A DNA stretch of 42,687 bases from Nitrospirota bacterium (GTDB lineage Bacteria > Nitrospirota > Thermodesulfovibrionia > Thermodesulfovibrionales > UBA9159): the NCBI GenBank assembly GCA_023382175.1, contig JAMCQB010000154.1, positions 1-42,687 of the forward strand, given 5' to 3'. Below, piece by piece: positions 17,233-26,533 of this stretch. The stretch's first letter is position 1. Every line of letters starts with the position of its first letter. Both the position numbers and the translations under genes were made by a program. The notes beneath the pieces were generated by a model. It had not been told where the DNA came from. It ran no database searches and was given only the letters and a program-made list of their open reading frames with translations.

Positions 17233-19140
17233 TTATCTGTCTTCATATCCGAACAATCTCAAGCTATTCATGATTACCAGCACAGTAACCCCGACATCGG
17301 CAAAGATCGCCATCGCCAGATTGCTCAATCCCGCCATGGCCAGGAACAAGAAAAGAAATTTCACCGTTACGGCCGAAGCTATGTTATAACGTATCTTCTT
17401 TGCACATGCCCGGCCCAAGCCAACAAGGTAAGCCACCAGTCCGAGCTTGTCGTTCATAAGAGCGACATCTGCATTTTCGATGGCAACATCCGAACCGATT
17501 GCGCCCATTGCAATCCCCACAGATGCAGTGGCAAGGGCTGGCGCATCATTTACACCATCACCCACCATGGCAACATGCCTGTGCTGTTGGATAAGTCCTG
17601 ATAGTTCTTCCACTTTTTCGCTTGGCAGCAATTCCGCCTTCACAACCCCGATTCCGAGGTGTGCGGCAACAAAACCGGCCGCTGCCTTATTATCGCCAGT
17701 CAGTATTATGGGGACGATATTCATTTTCAAAAGCCTATCGATAAGCGGCTTGCTCTCTTCTCTGATTTCATCGGCAACGCCGATTATCCCTTTGACTCTT
17801 TTATTGTCGCTGATCACGATTGCCGTTTTCCCCTGTTCCTCGAACTCCTCAACTTTCTTTAAGACAGGCTCTTCAACAGCATGCTCCTCTGTAACAAATT
17901 TGATATTCCCCATGCAGTGGTGTTTATCAAAACAGACCATGCACTCACCTTTTAATCCCTTGCCTGGAATGGCCCTGAAATTCTCATACTCATGGACCCT
18001 GACACCCAACTTCTTTGATTTATCCAAGATACCCCTTGCAATGGGATGTTCCGAAAATGTTTCCATCCCCGCAGCGCATGCGATTACCTCTTCTTCAGTG
18101 AACCCGTTGAAGGGAACTACGTCAGAGATGACAGGCTCACCTTTTGTTAGCGTTCTGGTCTTATCGAAAGCAATGGCTTGCACCTTACCCATCTCTTCAA
18201 TAAATCTCCCTCCTTTGATTAGCACCCCTTTCCCGGTTGCATTTCCGACAGCCGAGAATATGGCGATTGGGGTGGAAATTACCAAAGCACAAGGGCAGGC
18301 GATAATGAGCAGGGTCAATGCCTGTGTAAGCCAAGGGTCAAGCGGTTTGCCCAATAGTGCAACAGGAATCAGGATGAGCAAGAGAGATGCAATTACTATT
18401 GAAGGAGTATAAATTTCCGCAAATCTCTCGATAAATTTTTGTGACGATGCTTTCTTCTCAGCAAATCTGAAGGTCAGCTCGATTATTTTCGCAAGCGCAG
18501 AGTCCTTTGCCTTCTTAATTACCTTCGCTTCCAGATAGCCCTGCATATTGACCGTGCCGGCATAAACGGTATCTCCGATGTACTTACTCGCCGGAAGGGG
18601 TTCACCGGTTATTGTCGCTTCATCAAGAAGAGAGTTTCCAAAGATGATTTCTCCGTCCAATGGAATCTGGTCACCGGGTTTAATAATCATAATTTCGCCT
18701 ATTTCGACATCTTCTATAGGAACCTCTTCATTTTTTTCTTTGATGCGCGCTGACTTGGGAGTCTTGTCGATAAGGCCTTTTAGGGCTGCCTGACTTCTCT
18801 CTACGCCGAATTCCTCAAGGGTCTCTCCGAGTGCAAAGAGAACAACGATGATCGCTGCCTCCTCAAACTGTCGAAGATAAAGTGCGCCGAGAACTGCTAT
18901 CGTCATCAGGAGGTCAATGTCGGCAAAGTTCAGTTTCATAAGACTTCTGATGCCGCCTATGAAGACCTTTCTGCCAAATACGACAATAACAGCAATCAGC
19001 AAAGGAAGCTCGATCCATAATGGAAGATGGATCGAGAAAAGAGACAATATCTCAAAAGGGACAATTGCCAGCAGCGCTGCCAATAACCATCTAACTTTTC
19101 TATCTCTGAAAAGTTCATTCATGAGATACCACAATCCCAT
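17233..19140 (-). CDS. Heavy-metal translocating P-type ATPase (Zn/Cd/Pb-type)
   Basis: CPCALVIST, TGEPLPASK, SEHPIA, MVGDGVNDAPAL, C-terminal ADVGVTVLVIMNSLRL; DKTRT replaces DKTGT. Confidence 0.9.
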   Translation of the reverse strand: MGLWYLMNELFRDRKVRWLLAALLAIVPFEILSLFSIHLPLWIELPLLIAVIVVFGRKVFIGGIRSLMKLNFADIDLLMTIAVLGALYLRQFEEAAIIVVLFALGETLEEFGVERSQAALKGLIDKTPKSARIKEKNEEVPIEDVEIGEIMIIKPGDQIPLDGEIIFGNSLLDEATITGEPLPASKYIGDTVYAGTVNMQGYLEAKVIKKAKDSALAKIIELTFRFAEKKASSQKFIERFAEIYTPSIVIASLLLILIPVALLGKPLDPWLTQALTLLIIACPCALVISTPIAIFSAVGNATGKGVLIKGGRFIEEMGKVQAIAFDKTRTLTKGEPVISDVVPFNGFTEEEVIACAAGMETFSEHPIARGILDKSKKLGVRVHEYENFRAIPGKGLKGECMVCFDKHHCMGNIKFVTEEHAVEEPVLKKVEEFEEQGKTAIVISDNKRVKGIIGVADEIREESKPLIDRLLKMNIVPIILTGDNKAAAGFVAAHLGIGVVKAELLPSEKVEELSGLIQQHRHVAMVGDGVNDAPALATASVGIAMGAIGSDVAIENADVALMNDKLGLVAYLVGLGRACAKKIRYNIASAVTVKFLFLFLAMAGLSNLAMAIFADVGVTVLVIMNSLRLFGYEDR

Positions 19141-19211
19141 ATGACTGGGGCACTTAAGATCGCTATTACATCTCCCATGTCATTCCGATCCATACGCATA
19201 TTGAATCACGT

Positions 19212-20234
19212 TCAAAGGAGTTCCTCCAAAGCCTTAAGGACAGCCTTAGCTCCCACATATTTTTTCCTTTCACCGCCCTTCACGATGACAACTGCCGGCG
19301 TTGCGCTAACCTTGTCTGTCTTTATAGATTCGTTATAAAATCTGCGAAAGATTGACCGTGCCCTCTCCCTGTCAATACTTAGCTGGATGCCCTTTGACTT
19401 CAGCAAGGTAATGACTCCGGTCTGATCGGTTTTCTTCGCAGCCAAGTCGAAAAGCAGCTCCCTCACCATGAAAGCGTTTTCCAGGTTATTCCCGGAAACA
19501 AACCATGTATAGAGAAATATCTCCGAATAATCAAGTGATTGAGGATGAAGCGGCACATCAATAAAGACTATTCTTGCTCGTTTCTTCATTTTACTCAGGA
19601 TCATGTTCGTCTGCTGATCTATCCTTCTGCAGTAAGAACATAAGTAATCCGAATAGACGATAATCTCGATCCCCGCCTTGTCAGTACCGAACTGTGGGTA
19701 TGACTCATCCGCATATGAGGGGATGACGGACCCGTTGAAGGTGAAAGAGGTGAAGAGCAGCCCGGTCGCGATCAGAAGAATTATGACCCATTTTTTCAAA
19801 TGCTGGGCAACCAGGAAAAACAGGACAAGGAGAAGAAACCCAGAGATAAGGCATTTCGGGCAATAGACGCTGTTTTCGACCTGGAACTTTATGAGGATCA
19901 ACTCGGCCCCGACGCCCGCGGACGCAACAGCGACTATCGCCTTCATAAGCCAATCCTTTGGACAGATATTTATGTATACCAAGAGTGAGACGAGCAGTGA
20001 TGAATAATAAAGGATGCCGAAGATATTCAGATCAATCCCGAGGATATCTCCCTGGATATAGGAACACTTTGCAGCACATAGCTGCCCGATGATTATCGTG
20101 AGGACGCCCAGGACCGGCAAAATCCACAGCCTCTTCTGTAAGCCGGAAACAACTCGTGTCGCCTTCATATCAGTCCTCTCTGATAAAGTAGCTTTCAGAA
20201 TATCCATCCGGCAATTATTCCGATCCATATGCAT
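19212..20234 (-). CDS. VKOR-like membrane domain fused to DsbA-like thioredoxin domain; start codon uncertain
   Basis: Multi-TM N-terminus with NSVYCPKC VKOR-like motif; C-terminal IIVYSDYLCSYCRRIDQ and KVSATPAVVI. Confidence 0.8.
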   Translation of the reverse strand: MHMDRNNCRMDILKATLSERTDMKATRVVSGLQKRLWILPVLGVLTIIIGQLCAAKCSYIQGDILGIDLNIFGILYYSSLLVSLLVYINICPKDWLMKAIVAVASAGVGAELILIKFQVENSVYCPKCLISGFLLLVLFFLVAQHLKKWVIILLIATGLLFTSFTFNGSVIPSYADESYPQFGTDKAGIEIIVYSDYLCSYCRRIDQQTNMILSKMKKRARIVFIDVPLHPQSLDYSEIFLYTWFVSGNNLENAFMVRELLFDLAAKKTDQTGVITLLKSKGIQLSIDRERARSIFRRFYNESIKTDKVSATPAVVIVKGGERKKYVGAKAVLKALEELL

Positions 20235-21300
20235 GCAATCCTGAAAGTAGAAGGTTCACTCCGAGATAGGTGAAGATCACGAGCACAAAACCGACCACCG
20301 CGACCACTGCCGCCTTCTTGCCCCTCCAGCCCCTGAGCAGCCGCGAATGGAGGTAAAAGGCATAGGCGAACCATGAGATCAGCGACCACGTCTCTTTCGG
20401 GTCCCAGCTCCAGTACACGCCCCATGCCTGGTCTGCCCAAATCGCACCGAATATCAAACCTCCGAGGGTGAATACCGGAAACCCTATGGCGATACTTTTG
20501 TAAGTGATATCGTCAAGGGTATCAGCCGAGAGGGAGAAAGAGCCGATGACCTTCTTAAGAAGATGGCCGTATCGCCACAACATAAAGATGAAGACGGCTG
20601 CGGCAATCCAGCTCAGGAACGAGACCACGGGAGAACTGTTGAGCAAAGTCGACTTGAACAGGAAGCTCTTGATCAGTGCGTCGGGGTTCTTGATCATTAC
20701 CTTGAAAGAGAGATAATCCAGTCCCATGGCCAGAAGCACCGCGATAAATATCCCCGTCGACACTGTCCAGAAGATGTAGGAAGGCTCGCTTCTCTTCTCC
20801 GTTTTCATTATGAGGTACATCAGTCCGGTGCTGAAGGCGAGGGCAAAGGTCGAATAGGCGATAAAGCTCATCACCACATGGGCCAGAAGCCAGTTGCTCT
20901 GGAGCGCGGGAACAAGGGGATGAATGCCCTTGTCCATGCCGGTGAGGTCGATAAATGCCAGGGCAAGACCGGCAACAGGCGTCACAAATGCGCCGAAGGA
21001 CCTGTTCCTGTACTTGAGCTCGATGATCAGGTATCCCAGGATCAGACACCATACGAAGAAGACGAGGGATTCATAGAGGTTCGTGAAGGGCGCGGCCCTG
21101 AGCCATCCCATCTGTCCGAGGTTCTTGAATTCGACCCATCTCGCACCTATCGCAAAGGTCTGGGAGACAAAACCGATCACCGTAACTGTCGTGGCAATGA
21201 TCCCTATCTGGGACTTCCTGAACGCGAGATAGACAATATAGATTATCATGGCAACGATATATGCCATTGTTGAGATTCCGAATAGTGTCGAGCTGTCCAT
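20215..21300 (-). CDS. Cytochrome c biogenesis protein CcsA/CcsB (System II)
   Basis: WWD-like AWGVYWSWDPKETWSLISWFAYAFYLHSRL, multi-TM. Confidence 0.9.
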   Translation of the reverse strand: MDSSTLFGISTMAYIVAMIIYIVYLAFRKSQIGIIATTVTVIGFVSQTFAIGARWVEFKNLGQMGWLRAAPFTNLYESLVFFVWCLILGYLIIELKYRNRSFGAFVTPVAGLALAFIDLTGMDKGIHPLVPALQSNWLLAHVVMSFIAYSTFALAFSTGLMYLIMKTEKRSEPSYIFWTVSTGIFIAVLLAMGLDYLSFKVMIKNPDALIKSFLFKSTLLNSSPVVSFLSWIAAAVFIFMLWRYGHLLKKVIGSFSLSADTLDDITYKSIAIGFPVFTLGGLIFGAIWADQAWGVYWSWDPKETWSLISWFAYAFYLHSRLLRGWRGKKAAVVAVVGFVLVIFTYLGVNLLLSGLHAYGSE

Positions 21301-21303
21301 TAG

Positions 21304-22896
21304 CTATTTTCCTCCTTCTCTGTCTTTACCGAAGAGACCTATCATCCTGTCGATCCTTCTTTCGAAGGCATGTCTGTTCTTGTTGGCAGAGGCGCCGATT
21401 ATGACCCGGGTCCCGCTTTTTTCCTCCACAAGTTTGATCCAGATCTTTCTGTGGCTCATGAAAAAGGCGATGAAGAGGCCGGCAGCCATCACGAGGCAGC
21501 CCAGATACACAACCCATACTCCTGGGTCTTTCCTGACCTGAAGGCCCGTGTACTGCATCCCCAAGATGCCGGCGAACTCGACCGAACTCCCATCCGGCAT
21601 TCTCCATGTCTCAGGGTACCTCTTCAAAATCCATCCGCCGAATTTCCGGTTGCCTCCCTCGAAGAAATTTATGTAGACTGCGGGATTGTTCAGCTGCTCT
21701 GCGTAGGTAAACGGCCTTCCTGTCCGGTCGTCGATACCGAGGGCCGGAGAGAAGTCCTCGATCTTTCCCGTGATGTTCGTGCCGGGAATAATGAAGGAAT
21801 TGCCGAACCTCAGGTCCATGGCCTCGGGCCGGCCCCCGGCGGCGGAGACCCTGAATCTGAATACGGCATTTCCCGCACCGCCGGGCACCAGACCGTAACT
21901 TGACTGATAAAAAGTGATTCCCTCATAAGACAGGGGGTCGTTCACTTCTATCACCTTTTTCACCGCCTCTTTGCCGTCCTTCACGACAGTGAGCCAGCTC
22001 CTGTATGCCTTCGGCATATCGGTTCTTTCATAAAAATCCACGTTGAATTCATCGCATCTTATCTGAAACCCGAGGGGATAGATACCGTAAGAACGCATCT
22101 TCGATTTCAATGTGCCCTCGTCCATGCCGAGCTGCCTTGCCGCGTTTTGCAGATTTCCCGAAGAGGCGTCGATCACGTTCAGGATTCTCTCGAACTCCGC
22201 AGAATCCTTTATTTGATGTCCCCGAGCAAAGGCCACAGGATAGGACCTGCCCTCGGGAATGTTCAAAAAACCCTTAAACCCGAAGAAGGCCCCGATCACC
22301 GCCCCGGCGAGAATCACCAGGATACTGAAATGAGTTATATACACGCCGAGACGGGTAAAGTTTCCTTTTTGTGAGTAAAGCTGATAGCCGTTCCCCTCCC
22401 TGACCTCGCTGAACTGAAAGCCCAGGGCCTTTTTTGCGGCATCCATTACCGTGCCTTTTGCCTTCTCGAGACCGCCCTTCAGCACGACCTCTTTCTTTAT
22501 CCCGAATCCCTTGAAGTGATCTTCAGGTAGGGGTTTGACGGGTTCTTTCACTAGCTTCAATATTCTGGGCAGGCGGTCGATCGAGCAGATGATCAGGTTT
22601 GCCGTAAAGATGAGCAGGAAGGCGAGGAACCACCACGAGTGATACATGTTGGTAAATCCGAGTCTGTCAAGCGCGCCCAGCACGCTGTGCGCAGCATCAT
22701 GCTCAATCCCGAACATCTTTGTTAGAACCTTAATGTTCTTCTCAGGTTCCGCCCGCTGCTCAATAACCGTACCTACAATGGATGTAAGCCCAATAAGGGA
22801 AAACATTATAACTGCTAACTTCACAGAGGCAAACAAGTCCCAGATTTTGTCTATGATCGTTTTATTCTTTTCTTTTTCCACTCCAATCTCCTTCAT
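21304..22896 (-). CDS. Cytochrome c biogenesis protein ResB-like (System II), with unusual Fis-HTH-like insert
   Basis: ASVKLAVIMFSLIGLTSIVGTVIEQ, YHSWWFLAFLLIFTANLIICSIDRLP, NDPLSYEGITFYQSSYG; adjacent to ccsA. Confidence 0.9.
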   Translation of the reverse strand: MKEIGVEKEKNKTIIDKIWDLFASVKLAVIMFSLIGLTSIVGTVIEQRAEPEKNIKVLTKMFGIEHDAAHSVLGALDRLGFTNMYHSWWFLAFLLIFTANLIICSIDRLPRILKLVKEPVKPLPEDHFKGFGIKKEVVLKGGLEKAKGTVMDAAKKALGFQFSEVREGNGYQLYSQKGNFTRLGVYITHFSILVILAGAVIGAFFGFKGFLNIPEGRSYPVAFARGHQIKDSAEFERILNVIDASSGNLQNAARQLGMDEGTLKSKMRSYGIYPLGFQIRCDEFNVDFYERTDMPKAYRSWLTVVKDGKEAVKKVIEVNDPLSYEGITFYQSSYGLVPGGAGNAVFRFRVSAAGGRPEAMDLRFGNSFIIPGTNITGKIEDFSPALGIDDRTGRPFTYAEQLNNPAVYINFFEGGNRKFGGWILKRYPETWRMPDGSSVEFAGILGMQYTGLQVRKDPGVWVVYLGCLVMAAGLFIAFFMSHRKIWIKLVEEKSGTRVIIGASANKNRHAFERRIDRMIGLFGKDREGGK

Positions 22897-23017
22897 GCAT
22901 ATTCCGAGTATCCTGCTTATTAAGACGGCTATCGAATACCCGAATTAATTTGAACACAAATCAGCTCTCGTATTGAATTCGTATTCAGGTTTCACGTTGC
23001 CGGATTAATAGTAGGCA

Positions 23018-23060
23018 TCTCAAGATAAAACTGCATAGGATGAGCAATTTCATCTTGAGA
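23018..23060 (-). terminator. Possible stem-loop downstream of the PII/efflux operon
   Basis: Perfect 9-bp inverted repeat TCTCAAGAT / ATCTTGAGA with 25-nt loop. Confidence 0.35.
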
Positions 23061-23074
23061 ATCCGTAATACACA

Positions 23075-23404
23075 TCAGCCTATCTCGCCTTTCCCGATCT
23101 TCAGGGCACTAACCACGTCAGAAACATAGATTTTGCCGTCGCCGCGAAGCCCTGTCGTGGCGTTCTTGTCAATAACACCGACCAACTCTTCAACAAGGTC
23201 GTCGTTGCAGAAGATCTCGATCTTCATATGTTCGGAAAAATCCATCAGGTCATCGACCTTGCGATACTGGTTTTCAGCAACCTCTCTGCGACCAAATCCA
23301 CGGGCAAACAGCACGCTCATGCCACGGAGCCCATCAACCTTTTGAAGGGCCATGGTAACATCCAATAATTTATGCGACTTAATGTAAGCTTCAATCTTTT
23401 TCAT
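23075..23404 (-). CDS. PII-like protein associated with metal RND efflux
   Basis: GlnB-like size and architecture: KKIEAYIKSHKLLDVTMALQKVDGLRGMSV...TGLRGDGKIYVSDV. Confidence 0.75.
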   Translation of the reverse strand: MKKIEAYIKSHKLLDVTMALQKVDGLRGMSVLFARGFGRREVAENQYRKVDDLMDFSEHMKIEIFCNDDLVEELVGVIDKNATTGLRGDGKIYVSDVVSALKIGKGEIG

Positions 23405-23414
23405 GTTCGTCTCC

Positions 23415-26400
23415 TTATTTCATAACGATTTCTTCTTCGGGATTTATCGCAAACCACCGATACAGCGATGGAATGACCAGGAGCGTCAATACAGTCGATG
23501 TAACAAGTCCACCGATCACTACTGTTGCCAGAGGCCTCTGCACCTCGCTGCCCGTTCCGCTCGAAAGGACCATTGGGATAAGCCCGAGCGCTGCGGCGAG
23601 GGCTGTCATAAGCACAGGTCTCAACCTCAGGCAGGCACCCTGGATACAGGTTTCTTCCATGGGGATGCCGTTCCGAAGGAGCTGGTTCAGGTAAGTTACG
23701 AGTACCATGCCGTTGGCAAGGGCGATGCCGAAAAGTGCGATGAACCCGACAGAGGCCGGGACGGAGAGGTTCTGGCCGGTGATCCAGAGGCCCACAATGC
23801 CGCCCACGAGGGCAAGCGGGATGTTCATGAGTATCAGGAAGGAGTTCTTCATGGAGTTAAACGACGAATACAGGAGAAGGAACACGATCAGGAGGGTCAC
23901 CGGTATCACCAGCATAAGCCTTCTGTTTGCCTCCTGCTGAAGCTCGAATTGCCCTCCCCAGCTGGTGAGATATCCCGGCGGCAGATTGACCTTGGCATTA
24001 ATCGCAGCCTGGGCATCCTTCACAAAGGAGCCGATGTCCCGGTTCCTCACATTGCACTGGACTGTGATGAAGCGCTGGTTGTTCTCCCGCGTCACCTGCC
24101 GGGGGCCTACGATTTCTTCAATCTTCGCAAGCTCAGCAAGCGGCACTTTCGGTCCTCCCGGTACCGGCACGAGTATATTGCCGATAGCCTCGGCGCTGCC
24201 TCTCGCTCCCTGTGTATAGCGCACAAGGATGTCGAACCGCTTGATGCCTTCAAAGACCTGTCCAGCCTTTTCGCCGCCGACAGCGGTTCTGATGATATTC
24301 TGGACATCCTCGACATTGACGCCGTACCGGGAAATCGCCTGCCGGTTGATGGTTATCCTGAGCTGCGGCGTTCCGGTCACCTGGTCTTTCTGCACGTCAG
24401 CGGCACCCGACACTTCCCTGATCACCTTTTCGATCTCCTCGGCCTTCTCTTTCAATACTTCCATGTCGGGGCCGAATATCTTGATAGCAAGGTCAGCCTT
24501 GATGCCGGTCAGGAGTTCATCAACGGCAGCGGCGATGGGCTGTGTGAAGTTAAACTGGACCCCTGGGAAATCTTCGAACGACTCGCTCATATTGTAGCTA
24601 AGCTCCTCAAGGGACTTTGCCGTCTTCCATTCGCCCTGCGGCCTTAATCCGACAAAAGCCTCTGCATTATTTATAGGGTCCGCATGCGCGCCGACCTCTC
24701 CTCTTCCGACGCGCGTTACGACCCTGGTCACTTCGGGGAATTTCGCCATCAGCCTCTTTTCGAAGCGGAGCATGGTGTCGCGCGCCTCCTCGAGCGATAT
24801 GGAGGGCGCCATGGTAGCCCGGACAAGCATATCCCCCTCGTTCAGCCGGGGGACGAACTCTGATCCGAGGAAGAAAAAAAGCGTGCCTCCCAGGGCGACG
24901 AGAAAGAGTGAAAGGACGATTGCCGTTTTCGGACGTCTGACGAAGTGGGTCACGGCAGGGCGGTAGTACCTGAGAAGCCAGCGAATAGCAAAAACCTCGG
25001 TATGACCTTCCTGAGCGGTTGCCTTCGGCCTCTTTATAAGGAACGTACCGAGCACCGGGACAAAGAGCATTGCGAAGAAGAGAGAACCGAGCATCGCAAA
25101 CGACATGGTCTGGGCAAGGGGCCTGAACGTTTTGCCCTCGACGCCCTGCAGGGTGAAGAGAGGGAGAAACACGATCACGATGATCAGGAGCGAAAACAGG
25201 ATAGGCTTCGCAACCTCAATGCATGAGCGGGCGATGATATGCACAAGAGGCTCACCCGGATCGGCGTTTCTCAGCTGTCGGTCTATATTCTCGACCATGA
25301 CAACGGCGCCGTCGACAAGCAGGCCGAGGGCAATCGCAAGGCCGCCGAGGGACATGAGGTTGGCCGAGACCCCGAAATACCGCATGAGGAGAAAGGCGAA
25401 GGCGAGAGAGAAGGGGATCGCGCTCAGCACAACAATGCTCGGACGTATCCCGCCGAGCATGACGAGCTGAATGACGATAACCAATGCCACAGCTTCAGCA
25501 AGGGCTTTTGTGACGGTCGTAATACACTTCTTAACAAGCGTCGCCTGGTCATAGTAAGGGACGACCTTGACCCCCTGTGGAAGGACCTTGTTTATCTCCC
25601 CCATCCTTTTCTTAACGTCGGCGATTACCGTAGAGGTGTTTGTGCCGATCAATTTGAGCACCATCCCCACTACCGTCTCGCCTGCGCCGTTCATCGTCGC
25701 GAGCCCCCTTCGGATCTCACCGCCGATCACCACCTCGGCCACCTGGCTCAGAAAGATGGGGGTGCCCTTTTTCGATTTGAGGACAATGTTTTCGAGGTCA
25801 GGGATCTTTTCGGCAAGGCCGACGGACCTGACGATATATTCCTCGGCGTTTCGGACGATAAACTGTGCGCCGACATTCGAGTTATTAGCTTTTACGGACT
25901 CGATGATATCCTTCAGCGAAAGGTCATACCGCAGCAAGTCGTGAGGCCTGATCCTGATGTGGAACTGCTTGACTTCGCCGCCGAGGGAGAGCACTTCTGT
26001 CACGCCTGGGACCGTCTGGATGTTGAATTTGATGAGCCAGTCCTGTATCTCGCGCATCTCCTCCGGGGTCCGCTTGCCGGTCTCGTCTTCGAGCACATAG
26101 AAAAGGACCTGCCCAAGTCCGGTGGAGATCGGTCCCATTTCAGGCTCTCCAAAGCCTTCGGGAATCTGGTCGCGAGCATGCTGAAGCCGCTCGTTGACAA
26201 GCTGCCTTGCAAAGTAGGTGTCTGTTCCATCCTTGAAGTAGATGTTTATTACCGAGAGGCCGAAGTTCGAGACCGACCGTATTTCTCTAAGATCGGGCAG
26301 ACCGCTCATCGCAGCCTCGACAGGGTAGGTGACATACTTCTCGACTTCCTCAGGCGCAAGCCCCTCTGTCTCTGTGAAGATCTGAACCAAACTCGGCGTA

Positions 26401-26522
26401 ACATCCGGAAAGGCGTCAACCGGGAGCTTCACATAGCTGTAATATCCTGCCGCAAGCACCAGCACGGCGAGCACGCTTATGAGGAGACGATTCTTGAGCG
26501 CAAAATGAATAATTTTCTCCAT
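23415..26522 (-). CDS. CusA/CzcA family heavy-metal efflux RND transporter
   Basis: 1035 aa; VKLPVDAFPDVTPSLVQIFTETEGLAPEEVEKYVTYPVE, GLAIALGLLVDGAVVMVENI. Confidence 0.95.
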   Translation of the reverse strand: MEKIIHFALKNRLLISVLAVLVLAAGYYSYVKLPVDAFPDVTPSLVQIFTETEGLAPEEVEKYVTYPVEAAMSGLPDLREIRSVSNFGLSVINIYFKDGTDTYFARQLVNERLQHARDQIPEGFGEPEMGPISTGLGQVLFYVLEDETGKRTPEEMREIQDWLIKFNIQTVPGVTEVLSLGGEVKQFHIRIRPHDLLRYDLSLKDIIESVKANNSNVGAQFIVRNAEEYIVRSVGLAEKIPDLENIVLKSKKGTPIFLSQVAEVVIGGEIRRGLATMNGAGETVVGMVLKLIGTNTSTVIADVKKRMGEINKVLPQGVKVVPYYDQATLVKKCITTVTKALAEAVALVIVIQLVMLGGIRPSIVVLSAIPFSLAFAFLLMRYFGVSANLMSLGGLAIALGLLVDGAVVMVENIDRQLRNADPGEPLVHIIARSCIEVAKPILFSLLIIVIVFLPLFTLQGVEGKTFRPLAQTMSFAMLGSLFFAMLFVPVLGTFLIKRPKATAQEGHTEVFAIRWLLRYYRPAVTHFVRRPKTAIVLSLFLVALGGTLFFFLGSEFVPRLNEGDMLVRATMAPSISLEEARDTMLRFEKRLMAKFPEVTRVVTRVGRGEVGAHADPINNAEAFVGLRPQGEWKTAKSLEELSYNMSESFEDFPGVQFNFTQPIAAAVDELLTGIKADLAIKIFGPDMEVLKEKAEEIEKVIREVSGAADVQKDQVTGTPQLRITINRQAISRYGVNVEDVQNIIRTAVGGEKAGQVFEGIKRFDILVRYTQGARGSAEAIGNILVPVPGGPKVPLAELAKIEEIVGPRQVTRENNQRFITVQCNVRNRDIGSFVKDAQAAINAKVNLPPGYLTSWGGQFELQQEANRRLMLVIPVTLLIVFLLLYSSFNSMKNSFLILMNIPLALVGGIVGLWITGQNLSVPASVGFIALFGIALANGMVLVTYLNQLLRNGIPMEETCIQGACLRLRPVLMTALAAALGLIPMVLSSGTGSEVQRPLATVVIGGLVTSTVLTLLVIPSLYRWFAINPEEEIVMK

Positions 26523-26533
26523 CGTCGTCCCCC

